A stretch of DNA of 64,000 bases, taken from Thermogemmatispora tikiterensis (lineage in GTDB: Bacteria; Chloroflexota; Ktedonobacteria; Ktedonobacterales; Ktedonobacteraceae). The notes under the pieces were generated by a model, which saw only the letters and a list, made by a program, of their open reading frames with translations, had not been told where the DNA came from and made no database searches. Every line of letters begins with the position of its first letter. Position 1 is the stretch's first letter. Shown here in pieces: positions 33,821 through 43,294 of the stretch. Both the position numbers and the translations under genes were made by a program. The DNA lies in assembly GCF_003268475.1 (NCBI RefSeq), contig NZ_MCIF01000002.1, positions 4,838,266-4,902,265 of the forward strand. The letters are read 5' to 3'.

Positions 33821-35194
33821 ATGGCAACGGTCTCAGAGACGAGTCCCGTCACTGTACGCCGTATGGTCCCCATTCTGGCGGCGAGCACCGTCGGAACGGC
33901 CATCGAGTGGTACGATTTCTTCCTCTACGGTTTCCTCTCGGCGACGGTCTTTCCCAAGCTCTTCTTCCCGGAGCTGGATCCGGTTGCTGGGACGATCGCT
34001 TCCTTTACGACCAACTTTGTGGGCTTCTTTGCGCGTCCACTGGGTGGGGCCTTCTTCGGCTGGTTTGGTGATCGCGTGGGGCGGAAGTCGACGCTGATTG
34101 CGACGCTGTTGCTGATGGGGATCGCCACAGCGCTGATGGGCCTTCTACCAGGTCATGCTCAGATTGGTCTGGCGGCGCCCCTGATCCTTTCTGTGCTGCG
34201 CTTCTTGCAGGGGGCTGGCGTCGGTGGCGAGTGGGGGGGCTCAGTCCTGCTCTCGATGGAGTATGGCGACAATCGCCGTCGCGGCTTCTGGATGAGCTGG
34301 CCACAGACCGGTGTGCCGCTGGGGCTGGCGCTGGCGGCCATTGCTGTCCTGAGCTTTCAGGCCATTTTCCCTGGTGAGGCTTTCCTGTCGATCGGCTGGC
34401 GCATTCCCTTCCTGCTGAGCCTGCTGCTGATCCTGGTCGGCCTCTACATCCGTCTGCGCATTCTGGAGACGCCGGCCTTTCGTCGTGTCAAGGAGACGGG
34501 GCGCATCGCTCATGTGCCGCTGGTGGAGGTTTTCCGGCATTACTGGCGTGAGATCATCCTCTCGGCTCTGGTGCGCTCGGCTGAGCAGGCGCCGTTCTAC
34601 CTGTTCACGACCTTCATCCTCTCCTATGGCTCCAAGACACTCAAAGTTGACTCCAGTGTCCTCTATGCTGGCCTGATTATCTCGGCAGTCTGCAGCCTGA
34701 TCCTAATGCCGACCTGGAGCCATCTCTCAGATCGCTTCGGGCGCAAGCGCTGGTACATGATCGGCTGCGTCTTGATGGCCCTCTACGCTTTCCCGTACTT
34801 CCTGTTGCTGGAGACGCGCCTGCCGGTGGTGGTCCTGCTGGCGATGATCCTCTCGATCAGCTTCTGCCATGACTGGCTCTACGGTCCGCAGGCGGCCTTG
34901 ATTTCGGAGCGCTTTGGAACGCGGCTGCGCTACAGCGGGGCTTCGCTGGGCTACCAGCTGGCCTCGATTACGGCGGGTGGCCCAGCCCCAATCCTGGCGA
35001 CCTGGCTGGTAGCCAATACGCATACATGGCTGGGGAGCGGGACGCCGTCCTATACGCTGATTGCCGTCTTCATTATCTTCATGGCCGTGGTCTCCTTCAT
35101 CTCGACAGCCCTGCTCGGGCGCGAACTGGCCGGTCAGGCTGCCGTGGAGGATGTGGGAGGTGAAGAAACCAGGCTAACGACTCAGGTGCAGTAA
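33821..35194 (+). CDS. MFS transporter, metabolite:H+ symporter (MHS) family
   Basis: 457 residues with 12 predicted transmembrane helices. MHS-family traits: GTAIEWYDFFLYG in helix 1, ARPLGGAFFGWFGDRVGRK in the helix 2-3 loop, RFLQGAGVGGEWGGS in helix 4 and RRGFWMSWPQTGVPLG. Relatives carry shikimate, proline/betaine, citrate or alpha-ketoglutarate with protons; the substrate here is unknown. AAGGAGG 7 bp before the ATG decides the start. Single gene with its own promoter and an unusually long leader. Confidence 0.92.
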   Translation: MATVSETSPVTVRRMVPILAASTVGTAIEWYDFFLYGFLSATVFPKLFFPELDPVAGTIASFTTNFVGFFARPLGGAFFGWFGDRVGRKSTLIATLLLMGIATALMGLLPGHAQIGLAAPLILSVLRFLQGAGVGGEWGGSVLLSMEYGDNRRRGFWMSWPQTGVPLGLALAAIAVLSFQAIFPGEAFLSIGWRIPFLLSLLLILVGLYIRLRILETPAFRRVKETGRIAHVPLVEVFRHYWREIILSALVRSAEQAPFYLFTTFILSYGSKTLKVDSSVLYAGLIISAVCSLILMPTWSHLSDRFGRKRWYMIGCVLMALYAFPYFLLLETRLPVVVLLAMILSISFCHDWLYGPQAALISERFGTRLRYSGASLGYQLASITAGGPAPILATWLVANTHTWLGSGTPSYTLIAVFIIFMAVVSFISTALLGRELAGQAAVEDVGGEETRLTTQVQ

Positions 35195-35266
35195 GTCCGG
35201 CCTGATCAGACTGGCTCAGCTTCCTCATGGAGAGGGAGCGACGGAGAGGCGGGTACCGCCGCAGCC

Positions 35267-35659
35267 CTATCTGCGGAGCTGGCCGCCTCTCCTCTTGTGC
35301 GATCCGCTGGAGGATGGCCCGGGTGGCGAGCCAGTGCCAGAGCCAGAGGAAATAGTGAGGGATGGGAGCAGCAAGACGTAGCCCTGTGCAATCATGGCCG
35401 CCGTCAGGAAGTAGAACAGGGCTTCCTCCAGGGGAACATTGCCGAGGGTGAGGCCCAGGATCAGCGTGGGCTGGAAGAACCAGATATGTTGAGCGATGGC
35501 CAGGCTATCGGTCAGGGTCAGGTAGCTGCCGACCAGAAGCACCGCCCAGGGCCAGCGTCGACGCCAGATCCAGAGCTTGCGCCAGCCGACGAGCCATTGC
35601 AGGCCCAGGATAGGCAAGGCCCAGGCCAGCAGGAAAAGCAGATAGGTAGCGTGCGCCAT
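35267..35659 (-). CDS. crtYd: Lycopene cyclase subunit, CrtYd-like
   Basis: 130 residues, three predicted membrane helices, with the cyclase hallmark VPLEEALFYFLT (usual form PxEE). Together with the next gene it forms the two-subunit lycopene cyclase found in actinobacteria and related to fungal/archaeal fused cyclases; it closes beta- or epsilon-type end rings of carotenoids in the membrane. The C-terminal ~30 residues (SSGSGTGSPPGPSSS...) are a low-complexity tail. It starts 6 bp after the CrtYc-like stop. No phytoene synthase or desaturase gene is nearby. Confidence 0.82.
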   Translation of the reverse strand: MAHATYLLFLLAWALPILGLQWLVGWRKLWIWRRRWPWAVLLVGSYLTLTDSLAIAQHIWFFQPTLILGLTLGNVPLEEALFYFLTAAMIAQGYVLLLPSLTISSGSGTGSPPGPSSSGSHKRRGGQLRR

Positions 35660-35665
35660 ATTCGC

Positions 35666-36022
35666 TCAGACCCCTTTCCTGGTGGTAATCTCTTCCCCTG
35701 GGAGAGGAGGCACGGGAGTGGGACCAGAGCGCAGGAGGGCGTAGAGCAGCAAGGTAGTCAGCAGGGTTTCCAGCAGAGCGAAGAGATATTCTTCGAGGGG
35801 AATGAGCCAGAGACGCAGGCCCCAGGTCTGGGCGGGCGACCAGTTCCAGATGCCGCGAGCGACGGCGGCGTGATCCCAGGGGGCCATAGCCAGCAGGACG
35901 ATCGCCGCAAGCAGGGCAGTCGTCAGCCAGTAGCGACGGCAGAGCAGGCGCCGGCCCAGCAGCAGTATCAGCGAGCCGATGGGCGCAAGCAGGAAGAGGA
36001 GCAGAAAGCCAGCGTAGGTCAT
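35666..36022 (-). CDS. crtYc: Lycopene cyclase subunit, CrtYc-like
   Basis: 118 residues, three predicted helices. Conserved blocks: MAPWDHAAVARGIWNW (family TPWDN...RGVW) and LWLIPLEEYLFALLETLLT (the PLEEYLF motif). It acts with the following CrtYd-like subunit as a heterodimer. ATG 36022 lies after GGGAGAAAT; an in-frame ATG at 36061 would add 13 residues not typical of the family. Confidence 0.85.
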   Translation of the reverse strand: MTYAGFLLLFLLAPIGSLILLLGRRLLCRRYWLTTALLAAIVLLAMAPWDHAAVARGIWNWSPAQTWGLRLWLIPLEEYLFALLETLLTTLLLYALLRSGPTPVPPLPGEEITTRKGV

Positions 36023-36468
36023 TGCCGATTTCTCCCGAAGATGCAAGAGATGCACCATCATAACAGTAGAGGCACACCAGGGGCGAGGAAGGTCTCTCGC
36101 CAGGCCTCTCTTCTGAGTAAGACGCGTGCTGCGCGCTTTTCTGGCCCCAGGAGAAACGGGCTGCTGAAGCCAGGAGCTGGCCTCAACAGGCCCCGGTGAA
36201 GTCTCTGTCTTGCTCTCTCTGCTCGCTCCTGCTGCCTATGGTACGCCGCTGGTGGGTAGCTGTGCAAGCGCGGCGGGCAGCTCACGCCTCCGAACGCCTG
36301 CCGTCGTCGAAAGGCGAGCTGCCCACCTCCTCACGCAGCGGGGGGTAGGGGCAAGGGCGCACACTGCCGCGTGGGCGCCGTGTGCACGCCAGCGCAGCAG
36401 CACGCGCGACCCCGCTGCGTCAAGAGGCGCCCGCGTGACCCGAGCTGGCTGAGGAGCGCTGGCTCAAC
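36023..36468. other. Intergenic region between crtYc and aldehyde dehydrogenase genes
   Basis: 446 bp with no convincing gene. A hairpin with 9 perfect pairs plus four more after a two-base bulge lies at 36275-36324, GGGCAGCTC/GAGCTGCCC, beyond the end of the minus-strand catabolic operon, and may terminate it. Confidence 0.45.
36275..36324 (-). terminator. Hairpin after the catabolic operon
   Basis: GGGCAGCTC (36275-36283) and GAGCTGCCC (36316-36324) pair perfectly; inner bases GCCT/AGGC extend the stem. About 145 bp downstream of the aldehyde dehydrogenase stop. No clear T-run. Confidence 0.4.
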
Positions 36469-37860
36469 TCAAGGTCCCAGCATCACCAGACGCTCAACCG
36501 TCATCTCGCGGATGGCGTAGGCGGGGCCTTCCTTGCCGAAGCCGCTATCTTTCATACCGCCGTAGGGCATGCCGTCGGCGCGCGTACTGGAAGTACCATT
36601 GATAATCACTCCACCCACCTCCAGACGGCGAGCCAGCTCCAGAGCTGTTGCCAGCGAGGAAGTGTAGACCCCGGCCTGCAAGCCGTAGCGGCTGGCGTTG
36701 GCCGCCTCGATCGCCTCATCCAGCCGCTCAAAGCGCACAATGCTAACCACAGGAGCGAAGATCTCTTCACGCGTGATGCGCATTGGTGGCGCGACCTCAT
36801 GCAGCAGTGTCGGCTGAAAGAGCGTTCCTGTACAGGTGCCGCCGACCAGCACGCGTGCCCCTGAGCGCAGAGCTTCCTCCACCAAGGCGCAGGCGCGCGC
36901 TGCCGCGCTCTCGCTGATCAGTGGCCCGACCTCTGTCGCCGGATCGGCGGGGTCGCCGCTCTTAAGGGCCGCTACCTGCGCGCTCAGGCGCTCCACAAAC
37001 TCGCGCTCCACTGAGGTATGGACAAAGAGCGACTGGACTGACGTGCAGACCTGGCCGGCTTTGCGATAGCCGGCGTGGGCCACGTCGCGGGCCGCCCGCT
37101 CCAGATCGGCATCGGCGCAGATGATGGTCGCTGAGACGCTGCCCAGCTCCAGCGAGACTGGACGCAGACCCGTCTCGCGCTTGACGATCGCTCCCACCTC
37201 GGTTGAACCGGTGAAGGTGGTAAAGCCAATACGCGGATCGCGCAGGAGCCGCAGACCGACCTCGGAGCCGGAGCCATAGAGGACCTGCAGACGGCCCTCG
37301 GGTAGCCCGGCCTCGTCGAGGATCTGGGCCAGTAGCGCGGCTGTCAGCGGCGTCAACTCCGCCGGCTTAAGGATGACGGCGTTGCCGGCGGCCAGGGCCG
37401 GCCCGATCTTGTGACAGACCGTATTGAGCGGGGCATTGAAGGGCGTAATGGCCAGGACGATGCCCACTGGCACACGGATGGTCAAGGCCAGACGCTGCTC
37501 GAAGCCGGGGCTGGCGTCCAGAGGCACCACTTCGCCACCCAGGCGTAGAGCCTCCTGCGCGCAGAGGGTCAGCGTGACCACGGCCCGCGCAAATTCCTGT
37601 TCGACATCCTTGCGCGAGAAGCCCGTTTCGCGGCGCATGGTCTCCAGCACTGCGGTGCGGCGCTCTTCAAGCAGCGCCACCGCCCGCTGCAGGACCGCCG
37701 CCCGTTCGCGCGCCGGCCACGGGCGCCGCCTGGCCTGCTCTGCCGCCTGCAGCGCCTGCTCGATCTCGCGCTCGCCGGCCCGCGGCAGCTCGCCGATGAC
37801 CTCGCCACTCCACTTGTCGCGCACAATAACCGCCCTGGCGGCAGCCGATGACTGACTCAT
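36469..37860 (-). CDS. NAD(P)-dependent aldehyde dehydrogenase
   Basis: 463 residues, typical ALDH length. Catalytic cysteine C272 in GQVCTS, general base E238 in SLELGS, N142 in TPFNAPLN and the FTGSTEVG cofactor loop (217-223) are present. The usual ELGG is ELGS. Oxidises an aldehyde to the acid, or to an acyl-CoA in some family members, as a late step of the catabolic operon. ATG 37860 is chosen because AAGGAAGG lies 9 bp upstream; ATG 37869 would abut that site. Last gene of the operon beginning at 47982. Confidence 0.92.
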   Translation of the reverse strand: MSQSSAAARAVIVRDKWSGEVIGELPRAGEREIEQALQAAEQARRRPWPARERAAVLQRAVALLEERRTAVLETMRRETGFSRKDVEQEFARAVVTLTLCAQEALRLGGEVVPLDASPGFEQRLALTIRVPVGIVLAITPFNAPLNTVCHKIGPALAAGNAVILKPAELTPLTAALLAQILDEAGLPEGRLQVLYGSGSEVGLRLLRDPRIGFTTFTGSTEVGAIVKRETGLRPVSLELGSVSATIICADADLERAARDVAHAGYRKAGQVCTSVQSLFVHTSVEREFVERLSAQVAALKSGDPADPATEVGPLISESAAARACALVEEALRSGARVLVGGTCTGTLFQPTLLHEVAPPMRITREEIFAPVVSIVRFERLDEAIEAANASRYGLQAGVYTSSLATALELARRLEVGGVIINGTSSTRADGMPYGGMKDSGFGKEGPAYAIREMTVERLVMLGP

Positions 37861-38057
37861 CGTGCTCATCCTTCCTTCGTTCCTTCTTTCCTTCCTAGTG
37901 CTCTCCGCGTCCGCTTTGGCCGAAACCAGTTGATCCCGGCTACCCGGTGGGCGCTCTCTCTGTCTCGCTGACCAGCCCGACAGGCAGGCGGACGGGCGCC
38001 GGGCGAGCTGGCGACCGGCCCGGCCAGAGGGGCGAAGCGAAGAGCGAGAGCGGCGAA

Positions 38058-39572
38058 CTAGCTGGCCCTATCAAGGGCGCGCCGCTCTCGGGACCACTGA
38101 CCGGCGGCCCGTCCGGCGCGGCGTCCAAAGACCGAGCCGGCCATCAGACCGGCACCGCCCGGGTAGTTATGGTAGAAGAGGCCACCGACCAGCTCGCCGG
38201 CAGCGTACAGACCGGGCATTGGCAGATTGAGCCGGTCCAGTACGCGCCCATTGGGGTCAATGCGTAGCCCCCCGAAGGTGAACGTAATACCGCAGGTGAC
38301 CGCGAAGGCGTAGTAGGGCGGCGTATCCAGCGGCTGGGCCCAGTTTGATTTTCTGGGGGTGATGCCGACCGTGCCCTTGCCGTCCTTGATGGCTGGATTA
38401 AACTTCACATCGCGCATCACCGCAGCGTTGAAGGTGGTGACCGTCTCCTCCAGGCCATCGGCATCGATTCCCGCCTTCTGCGCCAGCTCGCGAATCGTCA
38501 GAGCCTCGAAGCGCGAGACGCCGGGGGCAGTGTACTCATCCTTGCGCAGAAGCGGCTCAGTTTTGGCATCGAAGAGCTGGAAAGCGATGCCATCGGGTTG
38601 CTTCATGATCTCGGCGCCATAGCGAGCGTAGGTGTAGTTGCGGAAGTCGGCCCCCTCATCGAGGAAGCGCTTGCCCTGACTATTGACCACAATCCCCAGC
38701 GGATAGGACTGCTTGGTCAGCAGGTTGGTCAAGAAGCGATCACCGTGGGGAGGAGCGGCGACGTCCCAGGCCACCGAGTGACAGCCGCTCCAGTGGCCAT
38801 AGGACTGCGCTCCCAGCGCCAGAGCGGCAAAGAGGACCTCGCCCGTATTGTAGGGCGTGCCACGCACACGGGCCAGATCCCAGCCAGGCCCCAGGTAGCA
38901 GGTACGAAGCTGCGGATTGGCCTCGAAGCCGCCCGCCGCCAGGACCACGGCACCGGCCCGAATACGCTGCCGCTCTCTGCCTGGTGGAGAGCAAATCACA
39001 CCGCAGACTGCTCCCGTCATGTCGCATTCCAGATCAACAACCGGGCTGTTGAAGCGCACCTCGATGCCGCTGGCTGCCGCCGCCTGCAGATGCTGCTCGA
39101 TCAATCCCTTGCCGCCGTTGACCGTGCCCAGGGCCAGCCCGCCCCAGAAACGGAACTCGCCATCAACCTGGAACGACTGGCGATCGTACATCAGGCGGAA
39201 GCGCAGTCCTTTCTGATGCAGCCAGCGAATGGTCTCAGCGGCCTCCTGCACCAGGATCGCCGTCAACTCAGGATCACAGCGACCTTTGGTGGTGCGCTGC
39301 ATATCCTGCAGGAACTGCTCAGGCGTGTAGGGGGGGAGCGCGGTCCGCTGCAGAAAAGCCTCGTCGCGCTCGTCCAGGAGCGGCAGCAGTTCCTCCAGAC
39401 TGGAGAAGGTGGTGCGGAAGGCGCCCGCTGTGAAATAGCTGTTGCCGCCTGCCCAGTCGCTGCCGGCCTTTTCCAGCACTAACACCTTGTCCACCTGCTC
39501 GCGCGCCGCATGCGCAGCGCTGAGGCCGGCGTTGCCGCCGCCGACCACGATGACATCGTAATACTCTGTCAT
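38058..39572 (-). CDS. FAD-dependent tricarballylate dehydrogenase-like flavoprotein (TcuA/FrdA family)
   Basis: 504 residues. FAD motif VVGGGNAGLSAAHAARE (from 10), the flavoprotein motif WAGGNSYFTAGAFR, and the C-terminal GGLRIDPNGRVLD...PGLYAAGELVGGLFYHNYPGGAGLM typical of the succinate dehydrogenase/fumarate reductase flavoprotein superfamily. It most resembles TcuA, which oxidises tricarballylate, but 3-ketosteroid dehydrogenases and other members share the fold. Its start overlaps the Dabb gene's stop by 4 bp (39569-39572), so it is coupled within the operon. Confidence 0.87.
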   Translation of the reverse strand: MTEYYDVIVVGGGNAGLSAAHAAREQVDKVLVLEKAGSDWAGGNSYFTAGAFRTTFSSLEELLPLLDERDEAFLQRTALPPYTPEQFLQDMQRTTKGRCDPELTAILVQEAAETIRWLHQKGLRFRLMYDRQSFQVDGEFRFWGGLALGTVNGGKGLIEQHLQAAAASGIEVRFNSPVVDLECDMTGAVCGVICSPPGRERQRIRAGAVVLAAGGFEANPQLRTCYLGPGWDLARVRGTPYNTGEVLFAALALGAQSYGHWSGCHSVAWDVAAPPHGDRFLTNLLTKQSYPLGIVVNSQGKRFLDEGADFRNYTYARYGAEIMKQPDGIAFQLFDAKTEPLLRKDEYTAPGVSRFEALTIRELAQKAGIDADGLEETVTTFNAAVMRDVKFNPAIKDGKGTVGITPRKSNWAQPLDTPPYYAFAVTCGITFTFGGLRIDPNGRVLDRLNLPMPGLYAAGELVGGLFYHNYPGGAGLMAGSVFGRRAGRAAGQWSRERRALDRAS

Positions 39573-39877
39573 TGGCCCTCCATTACCAGTTGTACCATTG
39601 CGCGCCCATCGCTCTGAATCAGTTTGGACGTCAGACGCTGGCTGATCGCCACATGAGCGGGATGCTGCATATAGCGCTCCCAGGCCTCCATATCGTCGAG
39701 ATCAGCCACCAGCGCTACGGTGTACTGTTGATCGCGCGGACTGATGTTGCGCCCGGCTACCAGGCTGCGCAAGCCTGGCACCTGCCCGACGAGCGAGCGC
39801 CAGGCGGCGCACAACTCCTCTAGCTGCTCCGGCGTCGCCTCTGCGCGGGCCTTGCCAAGAAAGATATGGCGTATCAC
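39569..39877 (-). CDS. Dabb (stress-responsive A/B barrel) domain protein
   Basis: 102 residues. MIRHIFLGKARAEATPEQLEEL, VPGLRSLVAGRNISP and DMEAWERYMQHPAHVAI match the Dabb fold, a small dimeric alpha/beta barrel seen in polyketide cyclases and aromatic or terpenoid catabolic operons. Sits between the SDR and the TcuA-like gene and overlaps the latter. May bind or cyclise a pathway intermediate (inference). Confidence 0.85.
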   Translation of the reverse strand: MIRHIFLGKARAEATPEQLEELCAAWRSLVGQVPGLRSLVAGRNISPRDQQYTVALVADLDDMEAWERYMQHPAHVAISQRLTSKLIQSDGRAMVQLVMEGQ

Positions 39878-39959
39878 CTTGCTGTGTCCCTCCTTTCTCC
39901 TCGCCTGCCATGAAAGGCGCTGGGAGGTGGGGCCGTGATCCCCCCACCGACCTGCCTCG

Positions 39960-40718
39960 CTACATGGTTAGCCAGCCACCATCGACATAGAGCGTGATCC
40001 CCGTGATATAGGCCGACTCGTCGGAGGCCAGGAAGACCGCCGCCCCCGCCAGATCGCTCGGCTGCCCCACGCGCCCCATCGGAATATGAGCCAGCGTTGC
40101 CGCTAAAGATTGCGGATCGTCCAGCCGGTCCTTGCTCAGCTCCGTATAGATCGGGCCGGGGCCGATAGCGTTGACGCGAATATTGGCCTTGACCAGCGCC
40201 AGGGCCATCGCTTTGGTCAGGGTGCGTACCCCGCCTTTGCTGGTGCAGTAATGCACGGTCGTCGGGTTGACGCTCTCGGCATTGACCGAGGCGATATTGA
40301 TGATCACGCCGCCGCCCTGCTCTTTCATGCGGCGGGCGAAAGCCTGCCCGCACAGGAAGGTTCCTTTCAGATTGATGTCCAGCACCCGATCCCATTCAGC
40401 TTCCGTGATCTCCAGAAAATCGTAACGTCCGATGACGCCGGCATTGTTGACCAGAATATCGACCCGCCCGAATTCGCGGACCGTCCAGGTGGCCAGCTCA
40501 TTGACCTCCGTCGCATTGGTGACGTCGAGATGCTTTCCGACAACCCGTTGACCTGTCGCCTGAGCAAGCTCGGCGGCGGTCTGGCGGGCTGCCTCCTCCA
40601 TGATGTCAGCAATCACCACGGAAGCCCCTTCGCGGGCATAGGCCTCGGCAATGGCCCGTCCGTTGCCGCGCGCCGCACCAGTGATCACAGCAATGCGCTC
40701 CTTCAAACGCTCTCCCAT
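39960..40718 (-). CDS. Short-chain dehydrogenase/reductase (FabG-like)
   Basis: 252 residues, classical SDR. Cofactor loop TGAARGNG (13-20), NNAG (91-94), catalytic S144, Y157 and K161 (YCTSK), and GPGPIYTE after the active site. Asp at the end of beta2 (VIADIM) favours NAD(H). Oxidises or reduces an alcohol/ketone intermediate of the pathway. ATG 40718 follows AAAGGAG; longer in-frame starts run through non-conserved sequence. Confidence 0.92.
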   Translation of the reverse strand: MGERLKERIAVITGAARGNGRAIAEAYAREGASVVIADIMEEAARQTAAELAQATGQRVVGKHLDVTNATEVNELATWTVREFGRVDILVNNAGVIGRYDFLEITEAEWDRVLDINLKGTFLCGQAFARRMKEQGGGVIINIASVNAESVNPTTVHYCTSKGGVRTLTKAMALALVKANIRVNAIGPGPIYTELSKDRLDDPQSLAATLAHIPMGRVGQPSDLAGAAVFLASDESAYITGITLYVDGGWLTM

Positions 40719-40911
40719 GATGGTGTCCAACTCCTTTCTAAAGACTGCTTCTCTCGATGGACGGCCTGTCGCCTGCCACAGCGCCAGGTGGACAGATGAA
40801 CAGGCAGTCAGGCGGGAGGCGGCGGGCCGAGCCTGGAGCAGCCGGCCCGCTCCCCGCTGGCCGTGGCACTGATAGACGTCACATCTCCACTGCATGCCAG
40901 CGCGGCGACAG

Positions 40912-41382
40912 TCAGACGCCAGGGCTGGCAGATTCGTCGGGATGGTTGATCTCATCCTCGCGGCGGTCGCGCCGCTCCAGCTCGCCGGCGGGCACCGTCA
41001 CCACGATGAAGAGCAGGTCCTCCAGGCCCGTATTGGCCAGAGAATGCACCACCCCGGGCGGAATGAAAATGGCCGTATGCGGCTCAACCACATATTGGCG
41101 CTCGCCCAGGCGCATCAGGCCACGCCCCTTGAGAATGTAGTAGACGTGCTCAGCCTCTTCGTGGACGTGATTCTCGGCGTAGCCGCGCGGCTGATAGAGC
41201 GAGAGCCGAAAATCAAAGTAGCGCGTCCGGCTGTTGTCCGGGTTCACCAGCAGCTTAGAGTAGGCTTCATGGTGCTGCGGCGGCTCGACCCAGACCAGCT
41301 CTTCGGCGCGGACCGGGCGCACCTCGTCGACCTCCTTGGGGATCGACGAGGGCCGCGGCTCAAAGGACGGCGAGGCACTCAT
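40912..41382 (-). CDS. Cupin-domain protein
   Basis: 156 residues with one cupin barrel: ENHVHEEAEHVYYILKGRG supplies the HxH...E metal ligands and PPGVVHSLANTG the last histidine. Metal-binding cupins act as isomerases, dioxygenases or sensors. Its start overlaps the ThDP enzyme's stop by 4 bp (ATGA, 41379-41382), so it is translationally coupled to that enzyme and may act on its product. Confidence 0.88.
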   Translation of the reverse strand: MSASPSFEPRPSSIPKEVDEVRPVRAEELVWVEPPQHHEAYSKLLVNPDNSRTRYFDFRLSLYQPRGYAENHVHEEAEHVYYILKGRGLMRLGERQYVVEPHTAIFIPPGVVHSLANTGLEDLLFIVVTVPAGELERRDRREDEINHPDESASPGV

Positions 41383-43181
41383 AGCTGATCCTCCTGCCAG
41401 CCAAAATTGGGCAGCGGGTGGGGCAGCGGTGGCAGCTCCCAGCTGGCCGTGGCTGGCGGCCTGACCTCGCGATCGACGCGTACATCGAGCACCGTCGGGC
41501 GCCCGCTCGTCAGAGCCTGATGCAGGAGATCGCCCAGGTCGCCGGGACGCTCGACCAGATAGCCATCGGCCCCCATAGCCCGCGCCAGGGCCGCAAAATC
41601 TGCCGAGAAGAGGCGCCCGCTCTGCTCCTCGACGAAGCTTGTCACCAGCTCGCGCCCGCTGCCAAAGTAGCCGAGCTGCTGATCGCGGATCGAGCAATAG
41701 CCATAGTTGTTCCAGACCAGCCAGACCACCGGAATGGCGTATTCAACTGCCGTGGCGACTGTGCCCGGCCACATCAAGAAGCCGCCGTCGCCACAGACAC
41801 TGACAACGCTGCGCTCCGGAGCGGCCAGCTTGGCCCCCAAAGCTCCGGCGACGCCAAAGCCCATCGAGGCGAAACCGAAGCTCTGCAACAGGGTGCGCGA
41901 GCGATAGGCCGGAAAAGCTGAGACCAGCCAGTTATGGTGCACCCCCACATCGGAGACAACGATAGCGTCCTCGGGCAGGGCGGCGCGCAGCTCACTGATG
42001 ACGCGCTCGGGTCGCAGAGGGACTGCCTCCGAGCGGCGCGGCTCATTGACGTGCGCCTCCCATTTGCGTTGCCACTCCCCAATCTTCTCCAGCCAGCTGC
42101 GGCGCGCCGCAGCTCTCGTCTCCAACGCCGTGGTAGCACACGCTGACAGGGCCTCCAGCAGCTGGCGCAGCACCGTCCTGATGTCGCCGACAATACCGAC
42201 TGTCGGCTGATAGTTTCTGCCGATCTCGCTGGGATCGATATCGACATGGATCAGCCTGGTAGGCGGAATGCGGTAAGTAAAGCCCGGCAGCCAGGAGCTG
42301 GTCGAGCGATCGTCGAAGCGTGTCCCCAGGGCCAGAATGACATCGGCGTGGCGGGTGGCCGCATTGGCCGGATAGCTCCCGTTGCGTCCTGTGGCTCCCA
42401 AGCTCAGCCGATGGCGCGCATCGATGACGCCCTTGCCGAGTGGAGTGGTGACCACCGGAATCGACAACTGCTCGGCCAGGCGCAGCAGCTCCGACTCGGC
42501 CTGGCTTAGCTCGACACCGTGTCCCGCCACAATCACCGGGCGCTGGGCAGAGAGCAAGAGACGCAGGGCTTCCTGCAGATCGGCGGGATCAGCCCCGGCG
42601 CGCGAAGCAATGGGGCAGTCCCATAGCTCGCGCTCAGCCTCCTCGCGCTCCACGGTCTCCACAAAGACATTGAGCGGTACATCGAGGTGGACCGGCCCCG
42701 GGCGCCCGCTCAGCATCAGCGTATAAGCCTGGCGCAGTGCCAGCGGTAGCATGTCGGCCCGCGTCGGCTGAAAGCTGCGCTTGACGTAGGGGCGCAGTAC
42801 GTTGACAAACTCCCCCTGGAAATAGCGACCGCTCTCCTGAAAGGGGCCACGGTTCCACTGTGAGGTGGGAACGTTGCCAGTGATGGCCAGGAAGGCCGAC
42901 GAATCCATGAAGGCCGAAGCGATCGCCGGCACCAGGTTGGTAGAGCCGGGGCCGCAGGATGTGAAAGTCGCAACCGGCCTCTGGGCCACGCGGAAGTAGG
43001 CGTCGGCCATGAAGGCGGCGCAGGCCTCATGGTGCACAGAGATAGCTTTCAGCTCGTCCCGGCGGTCATAGACGGCATCCAGAAAGCCGAGGATGCCGTG
43101 ACCACAGAGACCAAAGACATAGGGGACGCCGCGCCTGATCAGAAAATCAACGATCAGTTCCGCCCCCTTGATCGCTGCCAT
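41379..43181 (-). CDS. Thiamine diphosphate-dependent enzyme, acetolactate synthase-like
   Basis: 600 residues with the three ThDP-enzyme domains. N-terminal Pyr domain with the conserved glutamate E52 (VHHEACAAFMADAY) and SCGPGSTN; central domain with LGTRFDDRSTSSW and DIDPSEIGRNY; C-terminal PP domain with the CGDGGFLM...WNNYGY ThDP/Mg motif. It belongs to the acetolactate synthase/benzoylformate decarboxylase/IolD superfamily and keeps an intact glutamate, so it is active, likely cleaving or joining a 2-oxo acid. No small regulatory subunit nearby, and the catabolic context argues against amino acid synthesis. First enzyme gene after the transporter. Confidence 0.88.
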   Translation of the reverse strand: MAAIKGAELIVDFLIRRGVPYVFGLCGHGILGFLDAVYDRRDELKAISVHHEACAAFMADAYFRVAQRPVATFTSCGPGSTNLVPAIASAFMDSSAFLAITGNVPTSQWNRGPFQESGRYFQGEFVNVLRPYVKRSFQPTRADMLPLALRQAYTLMLSGRPGPVHLDVPLNVFVETVEREEAERELWDCPIASRAGADPADLQEALRLLLSAQRPVIVAGHGVELSQAESELLRLAEQLSIPVVTTPLGKGVIDARHRLSLGATGRNGSYPANAATRHADVILALGTRFDDRSTSSWLPGFTYRIPPTRLIHVDIDPSEIGRNYQPTVGIVGDIRTVLRQLLEALSACATTALETRAAARRSWLEKIGEWQRKWEAHVNEPRRSEAVPLRPERVISELRAALPEDAIVVSDVGVHHNWLVSAFPAYRSRTLLQSFGFASMGFGVAGALGAKLAAPERSVVSVCGDGGFLMWPGTVATAVEYAIPVVWLVWNNYGYCSIRDQQLGYFGSGRELVTSFVEEQSGRLFSADFAALARAMGADGYLVERPGDLGDLLHQALTSGRPTVLDVRVDREVRPPATASWELPPLPHPLPNFGWQEDQL

Positions 43182-43294
43182 TGATAATCAACCCTCCTCC
43201 TGCTGATGGAATGATGAACTGCCGGCTGCTCTGCTGCGGCTGGGGTGCTCGCTCAGACGCGCTCGGCCGGTTCTGCTTCAATCAGGCCGGGGCC

